From Blasia pusilla (taxonomy: Eukaryota; Marchantiophyta; Marchantiopsida; Blasiales), in NCBI GenBank assembly GCA_050084515.1, contig CM114275.1, positions 27,404,001 through 27,468,000 of the forward strand: DNA of 64,000 nucleotides. The letters run 5' to 3'. The notes beneath the pieces were generated by a model. The model was not told the DNA's origin. It was given only the letters and a program-made list of their open reading frames with translations, and searched no databases. Shown in pieces: positions 1 through 12,529 of the stretch (its first letter is position 1; each line of letters starts with the position of its first letter). A program made the position numbers and the translations under genes.

Positions 1-3000
1 GCCATATGAACCATCTGCCAACGTAAGGTTGAGCCGCGAACGAGCGGATCATGAACGACACATGAATCGCCGAAAGCATATCGACGATGTGCGCTAGAAA
101 GACGAAGTCAGGAACTTGCTCCCTTCGTCCTGCGGACATAATTCAGTGGAGTATAGTTAACACATCCACACTCAATAAGAAAAACTTAAGATTGAGTTCC
201 CCTCGAATTAGATCAACTCCGAACCATTTCCTGTGTCCGAATCGAACCCCGTAACTCAAGAATTCACCGACGAGACTTCTAGTAATATTCTTCCTACGCA
301 AGTCCAATCGATTTTAAGACTCTTCACGAGCTCTAAACATATTTTCATGTGCGGATACTCTCGGCGCTGACAAGTTTCAGCCGCACACAATAAAGTCTCA
401 TTTCCAAGTTTAATTCCTAATTTCACCACATCACGTATCTATCCCCTCTCTTCTCCTCGGCAGGAGGCAACGTTCAATTCAGGCGCCCTGACATCGCTAG
501 CATGGGAAAACAACCAAAAGTTGTAGACAGTGTACCTCTCCTTAGGAGCGCGTGCAGCTCCCTAGTCTTGGGGTGCACAGTGCCTCCTAGATAGTCGTAG
601 AAAGGCACAAATAGGCAGAAGTTTGCGTCCCCTTCCGCGTGGTGCAGGGAATGGTACCTAACTCCACAAATGTCCACGGCCGAACCCGCAAGTTTAATAT
701 ATTGAACATGAGTACGTGCAAATCTCTCTCTATTGGATTTCCTCGCTATCAATTCCTTATGTTCTCACCGGGCGCTTTAAATCAACGATCCGACCAACTG
801 CTAGAAATTCTCTATAAGCCCTAGCTAGAAGTGCAGAGAAGAGCCTCTGTGAATTGATTAGTACTTTGCGGCAGGTCGAATCGGGGGAATACAGGATATG
901 CATGAATAAAAGAGGTGTGAGGAATATCGAACCACGTACGAAGGAGTGATAAGGATATATCGAAGGAACGGTAAAACGCGGAGGACTGAAACTGGGATGA
1001 ACTCCACGTTGCAATGCGCCATGTTCTTTAGGAAGTCGTAGGCCATCCAGTAAATGTAGATCATGCTGATGCTAGCGCTCCCAAGGAGAGCTGCACCAAC
1101 CAGCGGTAGCGCCGTGAGCGCTGCGTAGAATATCTGCTCCAAGAATGTGCTCACTCCACCTGCTCGTCCACAGCATATAAGCTTTCGAGTCCAACCACTC
1201 ATTCGGCCATAAATAACAAATTCTTAATTTCTTGAAGCAGCACTCATAAGAGCTCTAGAAAGTCGCGTACAGCTACTTTCATGGCCCGGCCCATCTCAAT
1301 GAAATTCAAAAGAGCTCTTGATTTAACCATTGTCTACAGCATCCATAGCCTATCTTCCATATGCATTCTACATACGACGTACATTATTAAGCAATTAACT
1401 TAATTTGTGCAGAGCGAAATCCCCTAAAGAGGAACTTTAAGACTGAGTCTCGGGATCGCTATTATGATTTCCACCACACTTTCATCTTCATCGGCATGAC
1501 TGACCATGACCCTAACTGAGTGTGGGTCATTTGCAATATAGGAATCAAACTTCTTCTACTCATCTCAAAACTTCTGCCAGGATTTCACACATAATGTACA
1601 AGGTGTAGATCGAGTACGTAACAACACAGGGCTAGATCCTAGTCAATTCTGGCTACGGCGTGCCCCGCGGTTTATCGAGCCACTCACCAGTAGCGGGCTC
1701 GGTCTGAACGGACGCGTGATGAAAGTAGTGATAGTTCTTGAAGAAAAAGTCTGCGTGCAAAGCTCGGTGAAGCCAGTAGTACAAAAACTCAGTAGGGCCG
1801 ACATGAAGAACGAGAACAATAACAAGTCCACTCGCCTCCCACAACGGCAGCTGACGAAAGCTAGCCAAGCCGACGTGCGCGACGGTAAGCACCAACATTT
1901 GGAGTAGCACGTGATCATCCCTGAAATTATTTTCGGAGCAATTTAAATTTAGCTAGAAGTTACATAATAGATCACGGCCAGCAAACACCAGAACTGACCT
2001 ATTAGAACCGAGGACTTTTAAGTCTAGAGTTCTAAATTTCTTCACTACATTTACGGTATTTATGTTGCACAGAATGAAATTACAATCAATACAATTCAGA
2101 TAGAACAATAAACGTGATATATTGTGATATTGTAACATCTTCAAAATATTACACGTTTCTTATTACCCTAAACGACCACACTTTCAGTGCATTGATTAAT
2201 AGATCGATGCCCCAGCCCATTTGTCGAGCCTGAGGGGTTCAAGATAGAACAGTAAACGTGTATTATTCTGAAGAACAAGGATACGCCCAATTGCAGCAAT
2301 TATGGCTATCCATATAGAATTCGGATGGATCTCAATTATCAACAGTACCGTGTATAAAGCGTGCTACATTCTGGATATTACACATTGGTAAGAAAGGGCG
2401 AGAGTCGGTACGTACGAATGGAATTCTCGGTCGATTTGCTCGAAGGAGAGACAGTTTGAGGTCACTTGATGATTCTTCACGAGAAAATGCAAGCGACAGA
2501 TAGAGCTCCATATTTGTCCATGAAGAAACCGAAGCCCCGACACCAGGAGCATGTGGAAGCACCAATCGTCTATGTCATGTCCTCCAAAATACCCCGCGTG
2601 GATGGCTTTCACCAGAAATGGAATGTAGATCACATACTATAGAACACAAACTGGATTAGCAGAAGGTCGTCTTGGTACGATCGTTCTTCCTAGCTAAGAA
2701 ATTGGACTTTCCCTCGGATATTTAACGTCCGCGTTAACTTCTTCGGGAGTGATTCTTTTCAAATTCTAAACCCTTCCTAGCTCTGCTCATCGATCGTTTG
2801 GAAATCTTGCATTCGCTAGTTCATTCATGATCAAATGCTTGCGCAATGTCATCCATGAATTTAAGGAAGCTTCAGAGAAATGTTATCCATGAATTTACGG
2901 CAACGGTAAAATAAGGAAGATTCAAGCTCTAAGACTAGCTATACATATGCATATGTTACACATGGGGAAGAAGAGACTAGTTTGCAGACCTTGTATCCTC

Positions 3001-3049
3001 CAAGAATAAACCAGGGACTATCTGTCAACAGCGGCTGCTTGGAGCCCAT
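1..3049 (-). CDS. CER3-like: CER3/WAX2-like fatty acid hydroxylase-superfamily protein (5' part; continues past position 1)
   Basis: Six exons in consistent phase: 2990-3049, 2416-2636, 1688-1920, 940-1159, 536-657 and 1-129, giving the first ~328 residues; the remaining C-terminal part lies outside the window. The start at 3049 opens a short exon ending in the family-typical L-G-G-Y-K/Y-V junction. The three histidine clusters of the membrane desaturase/hydroxylase fold are intact: HRALH (residues ~145-149), HYFHH (~158-162) and HSLHH (~247-251), between hydrophobic membrane segments. Around the third cluster the text (NFCLF, PDFVFLAH, FRSFA-like IRSFA) is closer to CER3/WAX2/YRE than to CER1. 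Known of the family: CER3 works with CER1 at the ER in making very-long-chain aldehydes and alkanes for cuticular wax. Exon 1 uses a weak donor (GTCTGC). CER1-like is the alternative, judged less likely. Confidence 0.88.
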
Positions 3050-5200
3050 TGTGTGCACCTGTTACAGTTTTTTTCTCGATCAGCAGTTAAATCAGCAGTA
3101 CTTGCTACTATCTAGAGTTAGGACTCGTACTCCACGCATACGTTCCAGACAACGTGATGGCAACATTAGAATTTTAGCAAAGAGATGATTCGAACTCGCA
3201 ACATACAAAGATAAACGCAGGTCGAGTGTTTCACATACGATGCTAGAATCTAGAGGGTTCGCTCACCCGTTGGTTACTGCGACAACTGAGCCCTCTCTGA
3301 ACTAAGTCGACAGGAAGCTTGAAGCGTGCAACTAGCTACGAGACACCTTGTGTCTTGGTATCGGTAGCAATCGATATTTCATAGAGCTTCAGTCGCTCAC
3401 GATAGTGCTCTAGGTCACGATCACTTCACAATTCAAAAACTGTACGTAGAGGTGCGTTCTTGATCGTTGGCTAATAGCAAGCTGCTCTTCAGACTCCGAG
3501 CATCGCAAAGGTCCTGGTGATCTACCGAGACTTAGGTGTAGTACGCAGTCCGGGCCTACATACGAAGGAAGAGCGTTCCTGCTGGACGGTCATGAAGAAT
3601 GAATAGTAACACGGGCATCCGCACTCGATCAATAGGACTGGCCATGGGATTGATCGCTTGTTGAGAACTGTCAACTTTAGCCTCCAGTCCAGAAGTTGAA
3701 GTCCAAGTGCGAGTGGGGCATGACCGTGGGTGTGCGCTTGCATATATGCCCATGCATAGATCCAGGCGATTAACTTCGAACGACTTTTCTGCTCTGCTGC
3801 ACTCATTGTCCGTCGCGGTATGGGAGCAATCAGTATCAGGCGCTAGCGAGTATTCAACTGCTTCCCGAACCTCGTCCACATGGCCTGTGCAGCGTACATA
3901 ACAAGGCACTTTCCATGTGAGATTTTAGGGCCCTTTCTGCCAAATTTGGACAAGCAAACGTTAGTCTGGTCCAACAGAAGCAACGAAAATTCAGGATGAA
4001 GATGTCGCGATCTTCGACCTCGTGGATGACCAGGGCTCTCTTCTTGTGTTTCTCAAGTCGTAGATCTTCCGGGGAGTCTCGAGTACCTCGCATCAGGTAT
4101 CGTTCCCTTCCGTAGAGAAAAAGGAAAGCCAGATGTCGGAAAGTCAGTGAGCAGTACCGGTACATCTCGAGCTCTTGTCGTTTCAAACAAGGTGGTCCAG
4201 ATCGCGACGTGTAACCACACTGCCTTCCCTCTCTAGAAATTGCCGCGCGCACAACCAGCAGCGTCCTTCATTACCAATTTCTCCAGCTCAAGACGCGTAA
4301 GCTTACCGCCTTGATCCTTGAATTGATCGGATTCTCCGGATCCGATACCTCAGACGTTTCTATCAACCGTCCAAGTGACCAGGACTCTGCGCAATGCATC
4401 GTACTTAATTGACCTGCGGGAATTCGATTTCCATTAAGAGATGGTACAAAAATTGAGTTGACCTGTGGCAGATATCGCGATCAAATAGCACTCTCACTCG
4501 GTTGTGCGTACCGCTGTTTTTGACTTTTCCGCAAGCCTTTAGGAACGGTCGCGTTCGATCGCCCGCTCCTGCCACGCGATTGGCCGTCCTGACGCCCGTG
4601 ACAGTTTGAGCTTGTAATATCAATCTGAACATAGCTGCAGTGTAAAAGCTGTCCCGACAGTCATTCTCCAATGAAAGTCCACACGCACTGAGATATCTGT
4701 CCCGCGAACCCGCATTCCATGTGGATTTTAAGGTTCACCGCTCGACATAAAACACTCGGACGATGGTGCCCATGTTGCTCATTCCATCAGACAACGACGT
4801 GTCCGAAGCTTCACCCGCTCCACTTTAAATCCTAGCTCGAGCTTTCTTGGTGATTTAATTTCACCAATAAAGATGTTGACTGCAGAATCTATTTCGTCAC
4901 CATCAACCTCCACTTCCTCTGCCTCTGCATGCTTTGCAAACTTACTTCTCTCTACTGAGTTTTGCGCTCTTCACGTGAGGTTTTCCGTTACATGAAAGTG
5001 TATCCGACAAGCCAACGTGTGATTCACACATTCAGATATCTTACGCCCCGAGAATTCCATATCCCACATCTATGGGAGAGCGCTTTGTTTGACACGTGGA
5101 AACTTGACTGCAATCAAATATTTCACGTGAAAAAAATTTGAATTTGTATAATATCATTAGTCTCGGAGGAAGGACTATTTTTATTTCCTTTCACAAATGG
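3050..5200. other. Region upstream of the CER3-like gene with unassigned open frames
   Basis: No gene could be assigned. Minus-strand frames at 3522-3806, 3854-4252 and 4405-4671 stay open for 88-132 codons and have a GC content like the neighbouring exons, but no family was recognised and no exon chain could be built. They could be promoter DNA of the CER3-like gene or the remains of another gene. A short direct repeat lies at 2848-2862 and 2885-2899, in the first intron of that gene. Confidence 0.3.
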
Positions 5201-5215
5201 ACACACACGTAATTA

Positions 5216-5300
5216 ACCTTTTTCCTTAATTCAACCCACTAAACCTTTTTCCATAATCAAACTCACTAGCCGATGCCGGCTAGTGGGTTTTTTAAGATGT
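5216..5300. repeat. Short tandem repeat plus 9-bp-arm hairpin
   Basis: Two ~30-bp imperfect copies (AACCTTTTTCC followed by a CACT end) are followed by an inverted repeat at 5267-5288 whose arms are CACTAGCCG and CGGCTAGTG. The function is unknown. Confidence 0.6.
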
Positions 5301-5530
5301 CCCGGGTACTGTATATTTTATTTCCTTTTCTCTCCTTCTTTGAATTCTCTCAACACCATAAGACATATGTGAACGTCCTCTTTTAATTATTAAGATTTTA
5401 CCACATTTTTTTCTTTTGATTGCATTTTTTAGATTAGGTTTTATATTTCTATTCTACTTCATTTTAAGGGTTTTCGCGTTCTATGGTTATTAGTGATTCG
5501 GAGTAAGAATTTGTTTTTCGTCTTAAAAAG

Positions 5531-5705
5531 AGTTTAATTTTCTTAGGCGAGTGGTTATGAATGGAATTCTCTTGTGTCTTTAATTTTCTTAGGAGAGTGG
5601 TTATGAATGGAATTATCTTGTGTCACTCAATTTTTTAGTCATCTTGAACTAATGTATATTTTAGGTGAGAGAGGTTGTGTATGAAATTTTCTTGTGTCCC
5701 TAAAT
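5531..5705. repeat. ~48-bp tandem repeat, about 2.5 copies
   Basis: The block with GTGGTTATGAATGGAAT and CTTGTGTC occurs at ~5532-5578 and ~5580-5626, and in a more diverged form at ~5650-5700. It sits at the left end of the plus-strand arm of the inverted duplication described next. Confidence 0.65.
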
Positions 5706-5880
5706 TTTTTAGTGATCTTGAGATCTTCAATTCACCGCTTTGAGTGTAGATTTTTTTCATTGACTTTACTTAGTTCATCAAAGATGTGGAGATAATCAAG
5801 AAAACTTATGTGAGTGCCATGTATTCCCTTTGAGTGTTAGGCCCTCACCTACACCTAAACCTTACATTCCATCCAATTGT
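5655..5880 (+). repeat. Inverted duplication, left arm
   Basis: This stretch reappears as its reverse complement at 8728-8946. Shared landmarks in order are a TGAGAGA...TTGTG block, CTTGTGTC, TTTTTTAGTGATCTTGAGAT-like text, a GATGTGGAG block, AAACTTAT, CCTTTGAGTG and CATTCCATC. The divergence suggests an old element. The right arm precedes a gag-like relic, so the shared sequence may be the leader of one retroelement family present in both orientations. Confidence 0.65.
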
Positions 5881-6399
5881 TTTGCGTTTTTTTTTTCAGT
5901 TATTTTCAATCTTTACCTAGTGATTATAAGCTATCTGATTCCATTTTTCCTCTATTAGTTGCGTAGAAAATCTTCCCAACATTATTATGCCACAATCTTT
6001 TTAGTCCAAATAAGTCTTCCTCCAAGCAAAATGTGTAGAGGGTCGAGTATTTGAGATTGAGAGATAATTGAGTGGAACTTAGTAATAGTACCAAGAGACA
6101 AAAATTCAATCCAAATATTGGTTTTAATATGGTTATAAGAGAAGTATGATTAGAATGGTTTTTCTAGTTGTCATTAAAGAAGAGACAATAGTACATTTCC
6201 AACTTGAAGGTTATGGATGGATTTCTTGAATTTCATTGGAATTGTAGAGATTATATAAGAAAGTCTCAAAGGCATAGAATTGCCATGGGAAGTTAATTCC
6301 AAGTAAGAGAGGTTAGCTTTGTTTTGTTTTCAACAATGTGCTAACTTAGTGAGAGTGTATCAAGATCTTAAGACATACCAGAAGAAGAAGCCCATCGTT

Positions 6400-6690
6400 T
6401 CAAAGGCAACTCAAAGGCCAAAACTACAAAGGCCATTCCAAAACTAGGTGATTAGATCAAGAAAGAAATAAAGATGTGTTTTTTCATTATTTCCTTGTAT
6501 ATGTTGTTGCATTGAAAATTTGTCAACTTTTGTATATGAGTGTTACTAAGAACTTTGGAAAATTTTATGTCAAATGGATATTGAACGAAAAGTCTTAAAC
6601 TACAAAGGTACTTCTAGACCCTAGTGATTAGATTGGGAAACAAAAATGTACACTTGTGTTAAAAGTATTTCCCTCGCAAAATTTTTTGTT
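6400..6690. repeat. Diverged ~180-bp direct repeat in AT-rich DNA
   Basis: A block beginning AAACTACAAAGG, followed by TAGTGATTAGATT/C, occurs at ~6421 and ~6600 with similar flanks. The surrounding 5.9-7.1 kb is AT-rich and no gene was seen in it. Confidence 0.5.
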
Positions 6691-6929
6691 GCAAATTTTT
6701 ATTATTTTTTCTACAAGTAATGTGTTGCTCGTGGAATACACTTGATTGTACGAGTGGGAAAAAAAATCCCACAAGTAGAGAATATCAAGTCAGGTTTTTA
6801 TACATGTTGAATGTATAGAGTGTAAAATCATTAAAATTGAAAAATATAAACTTAATCTTATAGTAAGTAAAATAATAATAATGTTTATTTTTTAACCGTA
6901 TTGATCTAACAAATATGAGAAATATAGTA

Positions 6930-7070
6930 TGTTGCGTGTGCGATGCACACAATTAGATGGGTGGAAATGAAAACACCCTACAAAGGATAAGATAATGTGA
7001 ACTTAGTAGACACTCATAATTTTTTGCAATTTTGTAATTTTTTGCACGTGTGATGCATTTGATTAGATTT
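6930..7070 (+). repeat. Two short palindromic motifs around GCGATGCAC
   Basis: GTGTGCGATGCACAC at ~6936-6950 and a weaker version at ~7044-7058 are each followed by a (G)ATTAGAT motif. They resemble the hairpin near Helitron 3' ends but lack the CTAG end, so they are at best decayed relics. Confidence 0.3.
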
Positions 7071-7155
7071 ATGGAAATGTAAATAATCGTAGTAAAGTTC
7101 TTAATTTATCTAACTTCAGTTATCGTAGATAGAATTAAGGGAGGGAAATAACCAT

Positions 7156-7418
7156 GGTTGCACGGAAATGGACATGCCCGGCCCGCACCCAAGCCCGCCT
7201 AGAGCCCTCTCCCGTTACGTGGCCCGCAGCCCGTTCGCGGCACGGGATGGGGGCCTCGGGCGGGCTGGGCACGGGCTCGACGCGACGACGCCTACACCGA
7301 GGTTGCCATGCAGACCCTACGCGGGCCTTGAGCTCGCACTCATCCTGCATGCGGGCCTTGAGCCGCGCCCAGGGGCCCAACGACGGGCTAAAAATAAATA
7401 AATAAATAAATAAAAATA
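7156..7418 (+). mobile_element. GC-rich insertion ending in a TAAA-repeat tail
   Basis: This GC-rich block sits abruptly in AT-rich DNA. It starts GGTTGCACGGAAATGGACA, identical to the start of the element at 13416-13859, carries many GCCCGC/GGGCC runs and ends in a (TAAA)n tail at ~7391-7417. A simple-repeat A-rich tail suggests retroposition (SINE- or LINE-like). The shared 5' end with a TIR-bearing element argues for another mechanism. No clear target duplication was found. Confidence 0.55.
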
Positions 7419-7419
7419 T

Positions 7420-7560
7420 CACTTTCATACTTTTCAATAGTACTTATTTTTCCACACTTCTATGAGTATTCTTTCTCATTTTTCCAAAATAACATGTTAT
7501 TTCTCCTCCAAGTAAGCAAGAAATCTAAATTTTAACTATTTTTTATTATTAAAAAAATTT
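7420..7560. repeat. Third partial copy of the 9.5/10.4-kb repeat
   Basis: The text around TTTTTCCAC...CTCATTTTT(T)CCAAAATAA matches ~10078-10140 within the duplicated AT-rich block. This suggests the GC-rich insertion landed beside an older copy of that repeat. Confidence 0.4.
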
Positions 7561-8279
7561 CAAGTTGAAAAATTATAGTATTCATCTTTTAAATGCTAAA
7601 TTCTAGAAATTCACCATGTGTCCAATTTCCAACCCCAATGTATGGGTTTGAGTTGGATCCAAAATGGATAAGAATATTTGGTATGAAGAACCCCGCGCTT
7701 GTAGACAATCTCCATAGTACCAAGAAAGGCAACCACAAGCTGGACAACATTTGATGCCATCGCAAGACGTTTGTTCTTTTCCAACTCTCCTAAACTAGCC
7801 TCGCTGTTCCTCAAGGCATGGCATGCTCACAACCAATTTTCAAGGTGCCCACCATTCCCATGTGGATAGATGCAATGCGGTGGATCCTCAATCAATCTTC
7901 CCACCATGCGAATAAAACCTCGATGTAAAATAGTCGCAAACATCTCCTCACGCATCATGGATTTTCTTGAAAATGATCGAGATGATTCCTTAAACACCTT
8001 AATGCACTAGTAAATATCTTCACTAAAGCCTAGGGTTTGGTTTATTTTACAACAGTACACAATTCCATGTAAACCTCATCCCAAAATATCCGGAGGATCC
8101 TGTCCTACTACTACTTTCTTGTCAAAAATCCATGTAACTCCACATGGAACTAACAATCTTTGCCCCACAGGAGTTAGTTCCACGTTGAGCATTTCTTAAC
8201 TCCACACTAATCTTTCTATGAGAGTTGTCTCTACAACATTCAGCTTCTCATTCTTATGTCTTGAGATTGACATACACTC

Positions 8280-8412
8280 TCTCCAAGTGAAGACCTTGTT
8301 GGGCACAAAATTGACTTAACCTCTCAGCCTCGTTGGCATCCAATTCCCAATTAAATGCCTTTGAAACTCTCTTGGACAATCTTTGAAATTCCGAGATGTA
8401 GTCATGGAAACC
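8280..8412 (-). pseudogene. Retroelement gag-like relic
   Basis: On the minus strand an uninterrupted stretch reads FHDYISEFQRLSKRV, then a run with ...NWELDANEAERLSQF and a Q-G-L motif. This is the helical pattern of LTR-retrotransposon gag (the YIxEFxxLSKRV and SQFxxGL spacing). It lies downstream of the leader-like inverted repeat arm on the same strand. The rest of the frame is broken, and no protease, RT or integrase was seen. Assignment by pattern only. Confidence 0.4.
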
Positions 8413-8727
8413 ATCCATATCCCTCGGAAAGTAGGATCATCTCTTCTCTAATGTAAGCTAGAAAGAACCACTCTAACCATGTCTCCTCTTATGGCCATGT
8501 TGAATTCATTCCTCGAGTTTAATTTTTGCCTCTTGGCACTATCATTGGACTCAATTCGGTTATCTCCCGCTCTCAATGATCTAGCCCCACTAGACGTATC
8601 ACTCAGAGGAAGAAGAAAAGAGATCTCTTACAAAAACCAACGAAAGAAATGTACGAGTTGAGATAAGGCAGTACCGAAAAGATAATGACGAGAGATGCTA
8701 AAACAATGGCTCAAGCAATGTACAAGC

Positions 8728-8946
8728 GTGAATGATGGAATGGGGGTCTCGGTTTAGGGTTAGGCACTCAAAGGCAATATATGCATGTTTAGATAAGTTT
8801 CCTTGACCTCCTCCACATCCCCGGTGTGCTAAGGAGAACCAATGAAACAACTCTAAAACCGAGTTTGTGAATCGAAAATCTCAAAATCACCAAAAAAGTT
8901 TAGTGACACAAGAGATTTCCACACTCACAATCTCTCATCTAATGTG
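8728..8946 (-). repeat. Inverted duplication, right arm
   Basis: Reverse-complement partner of 5655-5880, read on the minus strand toward the gag-like relic. Arm orientation and position fit a retroelement leader. Confidence 0.65.
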
Positions 8947-9299
8947 GAATCAATTAGATTTTGTTGAAAACACAACAAGGAGCGCAAATATCTAAGTTGA
9001 TCACAAACAAAATTCAACTATCACCAAAAGGAACGGAACGGATTTCCCCAAAATTCTTAGTAACCTTGAAAGCCCTTAGCCCTCAAGGCACCTATGAAAT
9101 TTGGAGCCTATTCCACAAAATCTCTCAAAGAAAAAGAGAAAACATGGAAAATCAAGATAATTGGAGTTAATTAGCCCCTAATCACTTTCTTGTAAGCATT
9201 TTGGAACCCACCTATGGGCCCTTTGCTTATGGGTTTTCTCCCAAAATAGGTTTAGGAGGGGAGAAGAGGGTGGAGACATGTTTGAATTTAGCCTTCACC

Positions 9300-9430
9300 A
9301 ATCCCAGACTAACACGTATAGCCGGGGGGTTTGCGAGACATAGGCCAAACACGGGTTTGACGGGTGACTTCGGGTCGTACACGTGCCAGTGCCAGATTTA
9401 CTAGATGGATGGCGGGCTACGGGCTACTTC
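9300..9430. other. Short GC-rich patch with GGGTTTGACGGGT-type repeats
   Basis: A ~120-bp GC-rich patch containing GGGTTTGACGGGT, GACTTCGGGTCG and GGCGGGCTACGGGCTAC interrupts AT-rich DNA. It resembles the simple GGGC-type ends seen in plant repeats but shares no start with the other two GC-rich elements. No coding sequence was seen. Confidence 0.35.
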
Positions 9431-9449
9431 GAGAGAATTCAAATGCCGC

Positions 9450-11050
9450 TCATTAAGAGCTTCTGAAAATGAGCTACTGCCCATAATAGTTTGATCAAAC
9501 TATTATTTTTTATCCAATTTAGTCTCACTGATTTTCAATAAAATTCACTTCTAACAAGGCTTGAAAATTAAAAATATTTTCAAATTATTTTCAAATAATT
9601 TATATGTCTATTCTCTAATAATAACCAACATCTACTTCTCCCAAATTTTTTTAAAAAAAAAGAAATTCTAATTTTCCATCCAACAAAGCTTCATATTGAT
9701 AGACACAAATAATTTTCATAGCACTAATCCTAAGAAATATGTCTTTAAATAAATGACTATATCTATCATGAGGTAGACTTAAGAGATTTCCATAAAAATT
9801 GAAATATCCAATTAATAAATATAAATAGATTAATAGTAACGAAACCCTTACATCCTTCTTAAAAAATAAAAGCTTTGGCCTTAATCATTTCCAAATAAAT
9901 ATTTTCAAGCTTCTTGATAAGTTTATTTTTCCAACCCTTATGACCTCCCAAGTAAGCAAAGAAAATAAGTGATTTCTTACAATTTTTTTCTTTCCAAAAA
10001 AAAGTTTCAATTCCAAGCTTGAAAATTAAAAAAGAATTTAGAAATGAAACTCTCTTTTATCCTCTAGGAGTATAATTGTTTTTCCACTCTTCAAAATTAT
10101 CCTTCCTCATTTTTTACAAAATAATACGTAATTTCCCCAACAAACTAAAGTTGAAACTTGAACATTTTATTCATCTAGGCCCTTTTATTAAAAATTAACC
10201 TTAATTTTTTAATTATAAAATATCGAACATATGAAGAGGCTTTAAAAATATCGATTGAGATTGAGAAAATTCAATTAATAAATTTTAATCTTAAAATGAA
10301 TTTTTTAGATAATTACTAGAATCTCTTTCCCATCCAAGTTTTAAAACCGTAGGATAAAGTGAAATATAAGTTCAAGAGAATTGAAAATCTTTGCACATGA
10401 AGCTTATTGAGAGCTTCACAAAATTAGTTAATGCCCATAATACTATGATTAAATTTATATTTTAAATCCTTTTTTTTTCAAATTTTACTTCAAAATCACT
10501 CCTAATCAAGCGTCAAAATTATAAATTTTTTTCTAAAATGAAATCACTTAAATATATTTTAGTAATACTTACATGTCCACTCTTGTATTATTGTCCAACA
10601 TCTTTTCTTTCCCACATTTGAAAATAGGTTCTAATTTTCCCTCCAAACTAAGCTTGAAAATGAAAGATATAAATAATTCTTAGATTGATCATCATAAAAG
10701 AAATTATATACGATTGTCTGAATGGATAAATATACTTATTATGAGGGAGACTTACCACACAAATTGAAAAAATCTGAAGAAAAATAAATCTGATTATTCT
10801 AAATCTATAGTACTAATGGAGGAGTGATTCCTTCTCGATGATATCTCACATGAGGATATCCTAAAATTATTGCGTTCAATTTTTATGAAGATATTTAAAG
10901 AAAACCTCAATTATTCATCTTTTTTTAACTCAAAGAAAAACTAAATTATTTTCAGTCGTTTTCTCCAAAGGAAGAATAAAATTATAATATTCATCACTAT
11001 GAAGGCCCGAAAAAATCAGAAATACAAACACTCTTACTCATCCTCTGAGG
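9450..11050. repeat. Diverged ~0.95-kb direct duplication (AT-rich)
   Basis: Copy A (~9450-10385) and copy B (~10390-11050) share blocks in the same order. These include ATTAAGAGCTTC / ATTGAGAGCTTC, GCCCATAATA, CCAACATCT, TTCTAATTTTCC, GACTTA(A/C) and a TCCTCT(A/G)(G/A)G end. Identity looks moderate, so the duplication is old. Neither copy has a long open frame. Confidence 0.6.
10804..10870 (+). mobile_element. Helitron-like 5' terminus
   Basis: TCTATAGTACTAATGGAGGA matches the TC-plus-TATACTAAT-plus-GGAGG start common in plant Helitrons. A matching 3' hairpin and CTRR end was not found nearby. Confidence 0.3.
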
Positions 11051-11819
11051 AAATAACCCAAAAATAGTCTTCTTCCATCTTTGATTGTTGGGTACAATGC
11101 AAATAACATAAAAAAATCTTTACACAAAAATGAGGTAAGTTATCTTCTCAAAAAAATATTGTGTCAAACTATAAATCCTCTATGCTACAAGAACTCTTGT
11201 CATCCTAGCTACATTGAAAGAATGGTCCTCATCGAAACATGGCACTATTGCCATCCCATCAAATTCCTGACGTTCGCAGTTGGTGAATGCACTCCTCCAA
11301 TTATATGGCTCCACTAGTTGATTGGATGATAGATCCTCCATATCTAAATACAAAGGTGGAATTGCGAGTTCACTGCCCATCCTTATCCACGTATTTGAAG
11401 AATTTCTCCTCGAAATCGGTGGATAATTTCCTCCCTTCAACAAGCTATAGTAGTTGGGTATACATTTCCCAAAGATGTGCTAGAAATGGAATAAATATCA
11501 AAGAATCTTTCCACCACCTTGTAGTTGGATCTCCAAGTTTCTTCCATTCATCAACAAGGCGTAGAATATGAACTTTCTTGTCCCCCTCGAGTTAAAGTCT
11601 CTGAGCCTCTGATAGTCGATTTGTAAGTGGGATTGTGTGTTGTGCATACTCAAGTGAATTCAGATCCACAACATTTCTTTGAATACCTCTACTTTGGATA
11701 TTCCTCTACCTCCCAAAGTATACGTAAAAATTATCTAGAAATGGAATTTGGCAACCGCACTTCAAAGATTAGGATGCATATTCCCACAAGCCGTAAAGAT
11801 GAAAGACGCAAGAACACAT

Positions 11820-12400
11820 ATCAAGACGAGCATGTCAAACCAATCAAATCAAATCTAGGCATGCGATGAATGTCTTCCATCTTGACTATGACAAATTGCA
11901 ATACAAAGTAGGGTTTGTCTTCCAATAGGATCCCAAATAGGTATTCATGTCCATCCAATCCACAATCAAAATGAATTTCCCCTTCAATGTTACAACGTCA
12001 AGATATCCGTCAATATTTTGGTGAACATTCATCAAGTTCGCCATCATTATCTCCAACTCTTAGATTCTTGATTCTGGCTCTCACCACCTATCTATAATTA
12101 AGGGCACGTCAATAGTCATCCCCCATCCTTCAAGTCATTGACCATCTTCTCGTAGTTGGGTTCCACTTTTGTCTTCACTATAGCCTTCACCAACTTGACT
12201 TTAAGATACTTGTTCCATTTGAAAATTTGCTACATCACCTCCACCTCAAATCGGTCCATCAACTATTTCACTTTGGATAGCTTGAATTTCTCAAAATGGG
12301 TCCCAAAGTCGGCCCATAATAGAGATTATTGCGTTGAGGGTTCTACAATACATAGGATGTACATGGCTCAGTGCAGATTGGGATAAATAATTTGCTAGGG
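11820..12400 (-). pseudogene. Decayed minus-strand coding relic of unknown family
   Basis: Several minus-strand pieces read like protein but are cut by stops and frameshifts. One piece (~12120-12260) is rich in charged helical residues (KWNKYLKVKLVKAIV, NYEKMVNDL). Another (~11866-12000) reads ...HFDCGLDGHEYLFGILL... and ends in a stop. No family was recognised. The pieces could belong to the same old element as the kinase-like pseudogene to the right. Confidence 0.25.
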
Positions 12401-12529
12401 CTAGCTACTTGCATTGTTGATATTATGAAGAGAGATTGTCTCGCCAAAGGTTTAGCTTTTCCATTATTCCCATGGAAAATCGATGATACTTCCGACTCCT
12501 GTCTAGTTACCTGAACTCGGCTAGCAAGG

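Noticed and set aside
7135-7437. Overlapping 77-100-codon frames
   Set aside because: They fall in the GC-rich insertion and are open on both strands, as expected from composition.
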